Shown: one piece after another, positions 46,601 through 55,800 of the stretch | Position numbering within the stretch: the stretch's first letter is position 1 | Layout: each line of letters starts with the position of its first letter | Assembly (NCBI GenBank): GCA_024711345.1 | Contig: JANJTA010000040.1 | Span: 1-64,000 of the forward strand | From: Rhodanobacter sp. | GTDB taxonomy: Bacteria; Pseudomonadota; Gammaproteobacteria; Xanthomonadales; Rhodanobacteraceae | Direction of reading: 5' to 3' | Length of the DNA: 64,000 bases | Program-made: the position numbers and the translations under genes | The notes under the pieces: generated by a model | Databases searched by the model: none | Told to the model about the DNA's origin: nothing | Seen by the model: only the letters and a program-made list of their open reading frames with translations

Positions 46601-46661
46601 GGGCTACGGCCAGAGCGGTGTGGCGCCAATTCGGATTACGTATTTTGCTGTGATTGCTCAT
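43611..46661 (-). CDS. Oar-like TonB-dependent outer-membrane receptor
   Basis: A 1016-residue receptor. Signal peptide residues 1-32 (cleavage near VAMAQ). Then a carboxypeptidase-regulatory-like (CarboxypepD) domain at about 35-95 (SIFGQAPAAAGETVSATN; GRFQISNVPVGTYTVSL), a plug domain (VSSSTVITAADLRKLPVQRN; GGYSAKYGRSDGGVIN), and a large barrel ending in the outer-membrane signature RLSVQYDY. Oar/OmpA-type members import peptides or sugars or act in adhesion; the ligand is unknown. Start at 46661 follows from the signal peptide; a 160-base leader precedes it. Confidence 0.9.
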   Translation of the reverse strand: MSNHSKIRNPNWRHTALAVALSMSLGGVAMAQSTTGSIFGQAPAAAGETVSATNASGLTREVAVDSSGRFQISNVPVGTYTVSLKKDGAVVDSRKVSLAPGAGTAVTFSAETTSLSAVTVSANALPAIDVSSVSSSTVITAADLRKLPVQRNAESIALLAPGTVKGSSFFGNAVAFGGSSVSENAYYVNGYNTGEPYKNLGGFSLPYGAIDQQETLTGGYSAKYGRSDGGVINQIGKRGTNEWHFGAQVVWQPRFLEGTPVNNRYGNPAIPAPIGSVNYQLEDPQKPGTLNQYRNDNKQWETTYSAYVGGPLIQDKLFMFLAAEKTTTQSNNVEAAANQKVQYNRDKHTKFYGKLDWNITDSNILELTALNNRESDGAGSTYAFDTDTLKSGAFVTKNDVTKDNAQFYLGHFTSYITDAATLSILYGKSRFQDPVVYGNTSPLPFISRPYNQNPAFLPPGTGPNGIVNAQTNTTWTSPQATNGTHGLRVDFDYRLGDHDLAVGIDNMSYKASHQGPDNQNPNNPALNYYWRYFPVSATYPNGRVQKRTIGWATSMTMTQKAYYLQDDWQVASNVLLNIGVRNDHFTNYNDVGKAFVDEKNQWEPRIGVSWDVNGDSSFKIYGNVGRYYLALPNNAAERAANRSTYLTQYFTYTGIDANGVPTGTVALGPATSPDGEFGLPKDPQQVTARNLKPEYLDEFIAGFDKKLNDEWTYGAKAMWRDLKTAIDDECQPGQIAAKMTAMGLDPGLYGDSLYGASYCRLINPGLTNTMLVKSDDGSSSVLVPMTQKDWGYINGARRKIGSLNLYLEHPFDGKWQARIDYTYTRGFGNTEGQVRSDFGQSDVSKTEDWDSWQLMDGQDGELMNVRKHAIRFRGAYQITPEWLVSALLLAQSGTPKECLGYYGPSGTGDPTGYNNGGSGNYHWCHGVRIPPGKAGHTPWTEQLNLGVHYAPAFADHKLGFNLDVINALDQQRAVQTDAAGESAYDGANTVFINNSYGDGIFWQPPRMVRLSVQYDY

Positions 46662-46827
46662 CGGTAATGAATTCCCCAGAGTGAAGGGCCATGACGGCCG
46701 GGTGAAACAACGCAACTGAAGTCATCGAAACAGCCGGCCGGGGCGCATGTCGTCGACTGCCGCCAAGCGGCGCCAGCCAAGCCTGTCGATCCCCATAGCC
46801 ATGCCGTTTGGCGGCCTGTTTCCCGAA

Positions 46828-46855
46828 CATAAAGCGACGTAAATACTGGAGTCAA
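46828..46855 (-). promoter_or_regulatory. Candidate promoter for the TonB receptor
   Basis: Reading the minus strand, TTGACT (46855-46850), a 16-base spacer, then TTTATG (46833-46828), in an unusually AT-rich stretch. It would give a leader of about 160 bases before the ATG at 46661. Confidence 0.35.
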
Positions 46856-47038
46856 CAAAATCTTTATGATTAATTTCCAATCAGCAAGAAATTACGTCAA
46901 CTCGTTATTTTCGACGAAAGAATTTGCGATTATCGTTTCTCGATTCCCGGTATTTTCTGGCGCGTCGTGATGCTGTGGATGGATGTCAGAACAATCGGCT
47001 GCGGCAAGGCGGACAAACGGTTAACGGCCGCGATCCGT

Positions 47039-47068
47039 TTGCATGTGCTCCTCCCTCGGCGCTAGAGT
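47039..47068 (+). promoter_or_regulatory. Candidate promoter for the riboswitch-btuB transcript
   Basis: TTGCAT at 47039-47044, 18-base spacer, TAGAGT at 47063-47068. Transcription would then begin at about 47075, exactly at the left edge of the cobalamin riboswitch, which supports the assignment. Confidence 0.45.
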
Positions 47069-47073
47069 CGCGC

Positions 47074-47282
47074 CGTTCAGGTGTCCCGACGGCGCATGGC
47101 CGGAGGGATGAAACGGGAAGCCGGTGCGTGGCGTGCGAACACGCTGCAAGGCCGGCGCTGCCCCCGCAACGGTAAGCGAGATCACGAACGGCGAAGGCCA
47201 CTGTGCGCAGCACGGGAAGGCGCCGTTCGAGGCAGACGGGTCACCGCCTGCCGCTCGCCAGCCCGGAGACCGGCCCGAACGC
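47074..47282 (+). ncRNA. Cobalamin (B12) riboswitch
   Basis: The conserved cobalamin aptamer parts occur in order: TTCAGGTGTCCC and GGATGAAACGGGAAGCCGGTG at the 5-prime side, GCCGGCGCTGCCCCCGCAAC and GGTAAGCGAG in the core, the B12 box GCCACTGTGCG near 47197, GGGAAGGCG, and AGCCCGGAGACCGGCC near 47260-47275. It lies 138 bases before btuB, as expected for feedback control by adenosylcobalamin or related forms. Confidence 0.95.
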
Positions 47283-47419
47283 TTCCTGGTGGCTCGCGGT
47301 GGGCGAGGCCGAACCACGTGTCGGTCGTTCTGCCTGCCCGTCGTTCCGCCTCTTCTCCGCATGCCATCGCCCTTGAACCCATGGGCCGCGCGCGGGTGCG
47401 CGGCACGCAAAGGACCGAC

Positions 47420-49270
47420 ATGAAGAAGACCCTGCTGGCCGCCGCGCTGCTCGGCGGCACGCTGGCCGCCCACGCGGCCGATCAGAACGACGCCGCGGCG
47501 CTGAGCCCGGTGATCGTCACCGCCACGCGCACCGCGATCACCGCCGACGAGGCGCTGTCGTCGGTGACGGTGATCACCCGCGCCGACATCGAGCGGCTGC
47601 AGCCGCTGTCGGTGCCGGACCTGCTGGCCGGTCTGCCCGGCCTGAGCTTCGCCAACAGCGGCGGCTACGGCCAGCAGACCTCGCTGTTCATGCGCGGCAG
47701 CAACTCCACCCACACCCTGCTCCTGGTCGACGGCGTGCGGGTGGCCTCGGTCAGCGCCGGGCTGGCGGCGTTCGAGCAGATCCCGGTGGAGCAGATCGAG
47801 CGCATCGAGGTGGTGCGCGGCCCGCGTTCGAGCCTGTACGGCGCCGACGCGATCGGCGGGGTGATCCAGATCTTCACGCGGCGCGGCACGCCGGGCGGCG
47901 GGCTGCAACGCTCGTTCAGCGTGACCACCGGCAGCCACCACCTGCTGCGCGGCCAGGCCGGGCTGGCCGGCGGCGACGAGCACGCCTGGTACCACCTCGG
48001 CGTCGGTGCGCAGTACACGCGCGGCATCAATGCCTGCCGTGTCGGCGCGGCCGAGGCGTTCGCCGGCTGCTTCGCCGACGAGCCGGACCGCGACCCCTTC
48101 CGCAACGAGAACCTGAGCGCCGGCGGCGGCTACCGCTGGGACAACGGCGCCGAGCTCAGCGGCACCTGGCTGCGCAGCCTCGGCGAGATCCATTTCGATG
48201 GCAGCTACCAGAACCGCAGCCGCACCCTGCAGCAGGTCGCCGGCAGCAGCTTCAGCCTCAACCCGCTGCCGGCGTGGAAGACCACCCTGGGCGTAGGCCA
48301 GAACCTGGACCGCTACGACAACTACGAGAACCGCGATTTCGTCGGCTACATCTACTCGCGGCGCAATCAGGCGTCCTGGCAGAACGACCTCAGCGTGGCC
48401 GACAACCAGCTGCTCACGCTCGGTGCCGACTGGCAGGGCGAGCACATCGACAGCGACACCGGCTTCCTTGCCAGCCGTCGCCACAATACCGGCGCCTACG
48501 CGCAGTACCAGGGCAGTTTCGGCCGCCACGAGCTGCAGTTGTCGGCGCGGCGCGACCACAACGGCCAGTTCGGCAACCACAACACCGGCGCGGCAGCGTG
48601 GGGTTATCGCTTCGAGCATGGCCTGCGCCTCTCCGCCAGCTACGGCAGCGCGTTCCACGCGCCGACCTTCAACGATCTGTATTACCCGTACGGCAGCGGC
48701 AACCCGCTGCTGAAGCCGGAACAGTCGCGCAGCGCCGAGCTGGGCCTGAGCCAGCAGCAGGGCGCGTGGCACTGGGCGGTGAACGCCTACCAGACCCGTA
48801 TCGACCAGCTGATCGCGCTGGACGCCAGCTACTTCCCGGGCAACATCAGCAAGGCGCGCATCCGCGGCGTGGAAGGCCAGCTCGGCGGGAATCTCGCCGG
48901 CTGGCAGCTGCAGGGCTACTTCGGCTGGCTGCAGCCGCGCAACGAGGACGGCGGCGCCAACGACGGCAAGCTGTTGCCGCGCCGGCGCGCGCGCACCGCG
49001 CGGGTGGACCTGGACCGGCGCTTCGGCGCCTTCGGCCTCGGCGCCACCGTCAACGCGGCGGGGCCGGGCTACGACGACGCCGCGAACCGGCACCGGCTCG
49101 GCGGCTACGCCACCACCGACCTGCGCGCCAGCTGGCACTTCGCGCCGGACTGGCAGCTCGAGGCGCGGCTGGCCAACGTGCTCGATCACCGCTACGAGAC
49201 CGTGTGGTACTTCAACCAGCCTGGTCGCGCGGCGTTCCTGACCCTGCGCTACAGCCCTGCGGCACGTTGA
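47420..49270 (+). CDS. btuB: Cobalamin TonB-dependent receptor BtuB
   Basis: A 616-residue outer-membrane receptor. Signal peptide residues 1-20 (AHAAD); TonB box region SPVIVTATRT near 28-37; plug with VTVITRADIERLQ, GGYGQQTSLFMRGSNSTHTLLLVDG, RIEVVRGPRSSLYGADAIGGVIQI; barrel ending AAFLTLRYSPAAR. Transport of cobalamin is strongly supported by the riboswitch in front. The ATG follows AAAGGA. No other cobalamin gene is nearby. Confidence 0.93.
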   Translation: MKKTLLAAALLGGTLAAHAADQNDAAALSPVIVTATRTAITADEALSSVTVITRADIERLQPLSVPDLLAGLPGLSFANSGGYGQQTSLFMRGSNSTHTLLLVDGVRVASVSAGLAAFEQIPVEQIERIEVVRGPRSSLYGADAIGGVIQIFTRRGTPGGGLQRSFSVTTGSHHLLRGQAGLAGGDEHAWYHLGVGAQYTRGINACRVGAAEAFAGCFADEPDRDPFRNENLSAGGGYRWDNGAELSGTWLRSLGEIHFDGSYQNRSRTLQQVAGSSFSLNPLPAWKTTLGVGQNLDRYDNYENRDFVGYIYSRRNQASWQNDLSVADNQLLTLGADWQGEHIDSDTGFLASRRHNTGAYAQYQGSFGRHELQLSARRDHNGQFGNHNTGAAAWGYRFEHGLRLSASYGSAFHAPTFNDLYYPYGSGNPLLKPEQSRSAELGLSQQQGAWHWAVNAYQTRIDQLIALDASYFPGNISKARIRGVEGQLGGNLAGWQLQGYFGWLQPRNEDGGANDGKLLPRRRARTARVDLDRRFGAFGLGATVNAAGPGYDDAANRHRLGGYATTDLRASWHFAPDWQLEARLANVLDHRYETVWYFNQPGRAAFLTLRYSPAAR

Positions 49271-49280
49271 TCCCCGTGCC

Positions 49281-49318
49281 CCGCCTGCAGGAAGCCCCGG
49301 CGGGCTTCCTGCAGGCGG
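49281..49318 (+). terminator. Long hairpin after btuB
   Basis: A perfect 17-base inverted repeat (49281-49297 with 49302-49318, loop CGGC), starting 10 bases after the btuB stop. There is no T-run, so it may act as a Rho-independent-like pause, an mRNA end-stabiliser, or part of the upstream region of the RND gene. Confidence 0.55.
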
Positions 49319-49319
49319 A

Positions 49320-49364
49320 TGGACTTCAGGCACATGCCCAAGGGCGGCGGCAGCTGGCATAAAG
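49320..49364 (+). promoter_or_regulatory. Upstream box of RND pump 1 (copy 1)
   Basis: TGGACTTCAGGCACAT at 49320-49335 followed after 20 bases by GGCATAAAG at 49356-49364. The same two blocks with near-identical spacing recur before RND pump 2. Possible promoter or operator; the RND start is 80 bases further on. Confidence 0.5.
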
Positions 49365-49443
49365 CCGGCATGAAGGGAACTCTCGCCAAGCCGCGGGCCG
49401 CGCTTCCGGCCCGTTCGCCACGCCCATGGACCGGGGTGGCCGC

Positions 49444-52400
49444 ATGAACGTCTTCGCCCCGCTGGTGCGCCGCCCGGTGGGGACCTCGCTGCTCGCCATC
49501 GGCCTCCTGCTGGGCGGCCTGTGGGCGTACCTGCTGCTCGGCGTGGCGGCGTTCCCGTCGATCGAGTTCCCCGGCGTGGCGGTGTTCGCGCAGATGCCCG
49601 GCGCCAGCGCGCAGACCATGGCCACCACCGTGGTCGCGCCGCTGGAGCGGCACCTCGGGCGCATCCCCGGCGTGCGCATGATGGCCTCCAGCGCCAGCGA
49701 GGGCGGCGCGCAGATCCAGGTCATCTTCAACATGGACCGCGGCGCCGACAAGGCCGCACGCGACGTGCAGGCGGCGATCAACGCGGCGGCGCCGGACCTG
49801 CCGTCCGGCATGCCCAGCCCGCCCGGCTACTTCAAGTTCGACACCTCGCAGATCCCGGTGCTGCTGGTCTCGCTGACCTCCACCAGCCTGCCGCCGGACC
49901 AGCTGTACGACCTCACCGACACCTTGCTGAAGCCGGCGGTGGCGCAGATTCCCGGGGTGGCCCAGGTGCAGGTGAGTGGCGGCACGCCGCACGCGGTGCG
50001 CATCGTGCTGGACACCCGCGCGCTGGTGGGCATGGGCGTCACCGCCAACGACGTGGCCAATGCGCTGCGTGCCGCCAACGTCACCTCGCCGCAGGGCACG
50101 CTCAGCAACGGCGCCACGCGCATGACGGTCAGCGCCAACGACGCGCTGCACACGGCGCGCGATTTCGCCGGGCTGGTGATCGCCAGCCGCCACGGCGTGC
50201 CGGTGCGGCTGGCCGACGTGGCGACGATCAGCGGCGGCCAGCAGGACAAGTACGCCGCGGCGTGGTTCAACGGCCAGCGCGCGGTGGTGATGCAGATCAA
50301 CAAGCGGCCGGAGGCGAACGCGGTGGCCACCGTGCAGGCGGTCCGCGCGCGCCTGCCGCAGCTGCGCGCCGTGCTGCCGGCGGACGCCACCATCACGCCG
50401 ATCTTCGACTTCACGCCGACCACCGTGTCGGCGCTGCACGAGGTGGAGGTGGCGCTGCTGGTGGGCATCGTGATGGTGGCGCTGGTGATGCTGCTGTTCC
50501 TGCGCCGGCTGCGGCCCACCGTGATCGCCATGTTCAGCGTGCCGCTGTCGCTGGCCGGCGCCTTCGTGGCGATGTGGATGCTCGGCTTCACCCTCAACAT
50601 CTTCTCGCTGATCGCGCTGGTGCTGTGCGTGGGCTTCGTGGTGGACGACGCGATCGTGGTGATCGAGAACATCGTGCGCCACATGGAACGCGGCGAGCCG
50701 CCGCTGCAGGCGGCGCTGGCCGGCGTGCGCGAGATCGGCTTCACCGTGCTGTCGATCACCCTGTCGCTGATCGCCGTGTTCGGGCCGATGGTGTTCGGCA
50801 ACAACATGTTCACCATGCTGATCCGCGAGTTCTCGGTGACCCTGATCGCCACCATCGTGATCTCCGCGCTGGTCTCGCTCACGCTGACCCCGGCGCTGTG
50901 CGGCGCGTGGCTGGCGCACGAGCCGGCGGGCGCGCGCACGCCGGGGCGGCTGGAACGGCTGGCCGAGCGTTTCGACCGCGGCATGCTGCGCAGCTACGAG
51001 CGCGCGCTGGACTGGGCCATGCGCCATCGCCGGCTCATGCGCTGGCAGCCGCTGATCCTGCTGGTGCTCACCGTCGGCCTGGCGGTGGCGGTGGTGATGA
51101 CCGCCGGCGGCGGCCTGATGCCGAAGGAGGACACCGGCCTGGTGCAGGCCAGCATCACCGCCGACGCCAACGTCTCGCCGCTGCTGCTGGCGCAGCGCAC
51201 GCAGGAGGTGGCGGCGAAGGTGAAGGCCGACCCGGCGGTGCGCGACGTCTCCGCCTTCCTCGGCGGCATCAACGGCGGCGGCGCGGTGGGCAACCAGTCC
51301 AGCCTGTTCGTCGACCTGAAGCCGCCGGCCGAACGCCAGGTCAGCTCGCAGGCGGTGGTCGACCGGCTGGACAAGGTCTTCAAGAACGTGCCGGACCTGG
51401 ACGTGTCGCTCTCGGTCAACCAGTTCATCGGCGGCGGCGGTGGCGGCGCTGGCGGCGGCCGCGGGCAGTACGCGTTCCAGCTCGACAGCGTCGATGGTGT
51501 GCCGCTGCAGCAGCCCACCCTGAAGCTGGCGCAGGTGATGCGCGGCATGAAGCAGTTCCGCAACGTCAGCACCAGCTTCGACAGCATCGGCAAGCAGCAG
51601 ATGCTGCAGGTGGACCGCAACGCCGCGGCGCGGCTGCACGTGAGCGTGGCCCAGGTGGACACCGCGCTGGCCAACGCGTTCGGCCAGACCCCGGTGTCCA
51701 CCATCTACTCGGACATCAACCAGTACCGCGTGGTGATCACCGCCGCGAGCGCCGAGTCGCTGAGCCCGGCCACCCTGCTCGATACCTACGTGCGCAATAC
51801 GCAGGGCAAGATGATTCCGCTGTCCGCACTGGCGCAGATCCGGCCGCACATCGCGCCGGTCAGCATCAGCCACTTCGACCAGCTCGAATCGGCCGCGATC
51901 AACTACAACCTGGCCAAGGGGGTCAGCCAGGCCGAGGGCCTGAAGCTGGTCGAGCAGGCGATGTTCGCCGCGCAGCTGCCGCCCGGCGTGCACCGGAAGT
52001 ACAGCGGCGACAACAAGAACCTGGTCGACGCGATGAACAACGCGCTGATCATGCTGCTGGCGGTGATCCTGGTGATGTACGTGGTGCTGGGCATCCTGTA
52101 CGAGAGCCTGATCCACCCGCTGACCATCCTGTCCACCCTGCCGGCCGCCGGCGTGGGTGCGTTCCTGGCGATGCTGGTGACGCATACCCAGCTGACCCTG
52201 ATGTCGGTGATCGCGGTGCTGATGCTGATCGGCATCGTCAAGAAGAACGCGATCCTGATGGTGGACTTCGCACTGGTGGCCGAGCGCGAGCACGGCATGG
52301 CGCCGCCGGCGGCGATCCGCGAGGCGGCGCTGGTGCGTTTCCGTCCGATCACCATGACCACCCTGGTGGCGATGGGTGCGGCGCTGCCGCTGGCGATCGG

Positions 52401-52611
52401 CTTCGGCTACGGTTCGGAGATGCGCCAGCCGCTGGGCATCGCCATCCTCGGCGGCCTGCTGGTGTCGCAGCTGCTGACCCTGCTGAGCACCCCGGCGATC
52501 TACCTGTGGCAGCACGACCACCGCGAGCGCAAGGCGGCGCGGCGGCGGTTGCGCGCCGAGATCAAGCGCCAGCGAGCCCTGCAGCAGCAGATGCCGGCCC
52601 TGCCAAGGTAG
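49444..52611 (+). CDS. RND efflux permease 1 (HAE1/MdtB-type)
   Basis: A 1055-residue inner-membrane proton-driven pump. RPVGTSLLAIGLLLGGLWAY is the first membrane helix; helix 4 carries the proton-relay pair in GFVVDDAIVVIEN; repeat structure with 12 helices and two large periplasmic loops; HMERGEPPLQAAL and RPITMTTLVAMGAALPLA are family marks. An unusual Gly-rich loop (GGGGGGAGGGRG) lies near residue 665. Drug or metabolite substrate unknown. No membrane-fusion protein or outer-membrane channel is adjacent. The TAG stop falls within a REP element. Start ATG 49444 matches paralogue 2. Confidence 0.92.
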   Translation: MNVFAPLVRRPVGTSLLAIGLLLGGLWAYLLLGVAAFPSIEFPGVAVFAQMPGASAQTMATTVVAPLERHLGRIPGVRMMASSASEGGAQIQVIFNMDRGADKAARDVQAAINAAAPDLPSGMPSPPGYFKFDTSQIPVLLVSLTSTSLPPDQLYDLTDTLLKPAVAQIPGVAQVQVSGGTPHAVRIVLDTRALVGMGVTANDVANALRAANVTSPQGTLSNGATRMTVSANDALHTARDFAGLVIASRHGVPVRLADVATISGGQQDKYAAAWFNGQRAVVMQINKRPEANAVATVQAVRARLPQLRAVLPADATITPIFDFTPTTVSALHEVEVALLVGIVMVALVMLLFLRRLRPTVIAMFSVPLSLAGAFVAMWMLGFTLNIFSLIALVLCVGFVVDDAIVVIENIVRHMERGEPPLQAALAGVREIGFTVLSITLSLIAVFGPMVFGNNMFTMLIREFSVTLIATIVISALVSLTLTPALCGAWLAHEPAGARTPGRLERLAERFDRGMLRSYERALDWAMRHRRLMRWQPLILLVLTVGLAVAVVMTAGGGLMPKEDTGLVQASITADANVSPLLLAQRTQEVAAKVKADPAVRDVSAFLGGINGGGAVGNQSSLFVDLKPPAERQVSSQAVVDRLDKVFKNVPDLDVSLSVNQFIGGGGGGAGGGRGQYAFQLDSVDGVPLQQPTLKLAQVMRGMKQFRNVSTSFDSIGKQQMLQVDRNAAARLHVSVAQVDTALANAFGQTPVSTIYSDINQYRVVITAASAESLSPATLLDTYVRNTQGKMIPLSALAQIRPHIAPVSISHFDQLESAAINYNLAKGVSQAEGLKLVEQAMFAAQLPPGVHRKYSGDNKNLVDAMNNALIMLLAVILVMYVVLGILYESLIHPLTILSTLPAAGVGAFLAMLVTHTQLTLMSVIAVLMLIGIVKKNAILMVDFALVAEREHGMAPPAAIREAALVRFRPITMTTLVAMGAALPLAIGFGYGSEMRQPLGIAILGGLLVSQLLTLLSTPAIYLWQHDHRERKAARRRLRAEIKRQRALQQQMPALPR

Positions 52612-52692
52612 GAGCCCGCCGGCGGGCGATGCTCTGGCTTTTGCGAAGCCCGACTCCGGCGCCGAAAGCATCGCCCGCCAGCGGGCTCCTGC
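52608..52692. repeat. REP pair between the two RND genes
   Basis: GTAGGAGCCCGCCGGCGGGC and the inverted GCCCGCCAGCGGGCTCCTGC, with a linker containing GCGAAGCCCGACTCCGG. It supplies the TAG stop of RND pump 1. Confidence 0.88.
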
Positions 52693-52707
52693 CCAAAGCG
52701 TTGGCAC

Positions 52708-52771
52708 CCCTGCCTTCCGGCAGGGTGTGGACTTCAGGCACATACGCCGTGGGGCGCCGAAAGGCATAAAG
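52708..52771 (+). promoter_or_regulatory. Hairpin and upstream box of RND pump 2 (copy 2)
   Basis: CCCTGCC/GGCAGGG hairpin (52708-52714 with 52719-52725) directly followed by TGGACTTCAGGCACAT at 52728-52743 and, after 19 bases, GGCATAAAG at 52763-52771. It mirrors the hairpin-plus-box order before RND pump 1. Confidence 0.5.
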
Positions 52772-52841
52772 TGGGCATGCACGGACTGCCCGCCACTTCC
52801 CCGACCCCTCCACGCCCGCTTCGCGCGCGGGCGGAAGCGCC

Positions 52842-55800
52842 ATGAACATCTTTGCTCCGTTGATCCGCCGCCCGGTCGGCACCTCGCTGCTCGCGCTCGG
52901 CCTGATGCTGGCCGGGCTGTGGGCCTACCTGCTGCTCGGCGTGGCCGCGCTGCCGTCGCTGGATTTCCCCGGCGTCTACGTGGTGGCCAGCCAGCCCGGC
53001 GCCAGCGCGCAGACCATGGCCAACACCGTGCTGGCGCCGCTGGAGCGGCACCTGGGGCGCATCCCCGGCGTCGACGAGATGTACGGCAACGCCAGCGAGG
53101 GCCAGGCCTCGGTGATGGTGCGCTTCACCTTCGACCGCACCGCCGACAGCGCCGCGCGCGACGTGCAGGCGGCGATCAACGCGGCCGCGGTCGACCTGCC
53201 CAGCGGCATGCCGTCGCCGCCGCAGTACTTCAAGTTCGACACCGCGCAGATCCCGATCCTGTTCCTCACGCTGACCTCGACCGGCCTGCCGCAGGACGAG
53301 CTGTTCGACCTGGCCGACACCATGCTCAAGCCCGCCGTGGCGCAGATCGACGGCGTGGCGCAGGTGCAGGTGTTCGGCGGCACCCCCCATGCGGTGCGCA
53401 TCGAGCTGGACAACGGCGCGCTGGCGGCCAAGGGCCTCACCACCAACGACGTGGCCAACGCGCTGCGCGCGGCCAACGTCACCTCGCCGCAAGGCACGCT
53501 GAGCGACGGCCACACGCAGATGACGGTGAGCGCCAGCGACAGCCTGCAGACGCCGGCCGAGTTCGCCCGCCTGCTGATCTCGGTGAAGAACGGCACGCCG
53601 GTGCGGCTGTCCGACGTGGCGCGGGTCTACGCCGGCCAGCAGGACGAGTACCAGGCGGCCTGGTTCAACGACGCGCGCGCGGTCGGCCTGCAGATCAGCA
53701 AGCGGCCGGAGGCGAACGCGGTGGCCACGGTGGAGGCGATCCGCGCGCGATTGCCGCAGCTGCGCGCCTCGCTGCCGCAGAACGTGACGATGACGCCGGT
53801 GTTCGACCTCACCCAGACCACCAAGTCGGCGCTGCACGAGGTGCAGGTGGCGCTGCTGATCTCCATCGCGATGGTGGTGCTGGTGATGCTGGTGTTCCTG
53901 CGCCGGCTGCGCCCCACGCTGATCGCCACGCTGAGCGTGCCGCTGTCGCTGGCCGGCGCGTTCGTGGTGATGTGGGCGCTCGGCTACACGCTCAACACCT
54001 TGTCGCTGGTGGCGCTGGTGCTGTGCATCGGCTTCGTGGTGGACGACGCCATCGTGGTAATCGAGAACATCGTGCGCCACATGGAGCGCGGCGAGCCGCC
54101 GATGCAGGCGGCGCTGACCGGCGTGCGCGAGATCGGCTTCACGGTGATCTCGATCACCTTGTCGCTGGTGGCGGTGTTCGCACCGCTGTTGTTCGGCAAC
54201 AACATGCTGATCATGCTGCTGCGCGAGTTCTCGGTGACGCTGACCGCGGCGGTGGTGATCTCGGCGCTGGTCTCGCTCACGCTCACCCCGGCGCTGTGCG
54301 CCTGGCTGCTGAGCCACGAGCCGGAGCACGCCCGGCAGCCCGGGCGGATCGAGCAGGCGGTGGAGCGCTTCGACCGCAAGCTGCTGCACATCTACGAGCG
54401 TGCGCTGGACTGGGCCATGCACCATCGCCGGATCATGCGCTGGCAGCCGCTGACCTTGCTGATCCTGACCTTCGTGCTCGGCTTCGCCGTGGCCAAGACC
54501 GCCGGCGGCACCTTCATGCCCGACGAGGACACCGGCCAGCTGCAGGTGGACATCAGCGCCGACGCCAACATCTCGCCGGCCGAACTGACCGCGCGTGCGC
54601 TGGCGGTGGCCAAGATCATGCAGGCCGATCCGGCCGTGCTCGACCAGCTGACCATGCTCGGCCGCGACGGCGGCGGGGGCGGCGCGGTGGGCAACAACGC
54701 GCAGATGTTCGTCGACCTCAAGCCGCGCGGCAGCGGGCCCGGCGAGCGCCGCGAAGGCATCAAGCAGGTGGTCGAGCGGCTGTCCAAGCAGTACGACAAG
54801 CTGGCCAACGTGAAGGTCTCGGTCAGCGCCGCGCAGTTCCTCGGCGGCGGCGGCAGCGGCGACAAGGGCGGCCAGTACGAATTCCAGCTGGTCAGCAGCA
54901 ACGGTGGCGACCTGCAGCCGTGGGTGCTGAAGATGGTGCGGCAGCTGCGCGGCATGAAGGAGTTCCGCGACGTCAGCAGCAACTTCGACCAGGTCGGCAA
55001 GCAGCAGCTGCTGAAGATCGACCGCGAGGCGGCCGCGCGCCTGCACGTGGGCATCGGCACCATCGACTCGGCGCTGTACAACGCATTCGGCCAGCGCCAG
55101 GTCTCGCAGATCTACTCCGACATCAACCAGTACGCGGTGGTGCTGAGCACCGGCGCGGCCGAGCGGGTGAGCCCGGAGTCGCTGCTGGACGTGCGCGTGC
55201 GCAACGAGCAGGGGCGGATGATCCCGCTGTCCGCGCTGGCGAAGATCGAGCCGGACATCAGTCCGCTGCGCGTGCGCCACCACAACCAGCTGGAGGCCGC
55301 CACCATCAGCTACAACCTGGCCAAGGACGTCACGCAGGACGTCGGCGTCAAGCTGGTCGAGCAGGCCGCCTACGCCGCGCGCCTGCCGGCCGGCATGCGG
55401 GTGGATTTCACCGGCGCCAACCAGCGCCTGAAGCAGGCCCAATCCAATGGCATGGTGCTGCTGCTCGGCTCGATCCTGGCGATGTACATCGTGCTGGGCA
55501 TTCTCTACGAAAGCCTCGGCCACCCGCTGACCATCCTCTCCACCCTGCCGGCCGCCGGCGCCGGTGCGTTCCTGGCCATGCTGGTGACGCAGACGCAGAT
55601 CTCGCTGATGGCGATCATCGCGGTGCTGATGCTGATCGGCATCGTCAAGAAGAACGCGATCCTGATGGTCGACTTCGCGCTGGTGGCCGAACGCGAACGC
55701 GGCCTGCCCGCGCCGGAAGCGATCCGCGAGGCGGCGCTGGTGCGCTTCCGCCCGATCACCATGACCACCCTGGTGGCGATGGGCGCCGCGCTGCCGCTGG

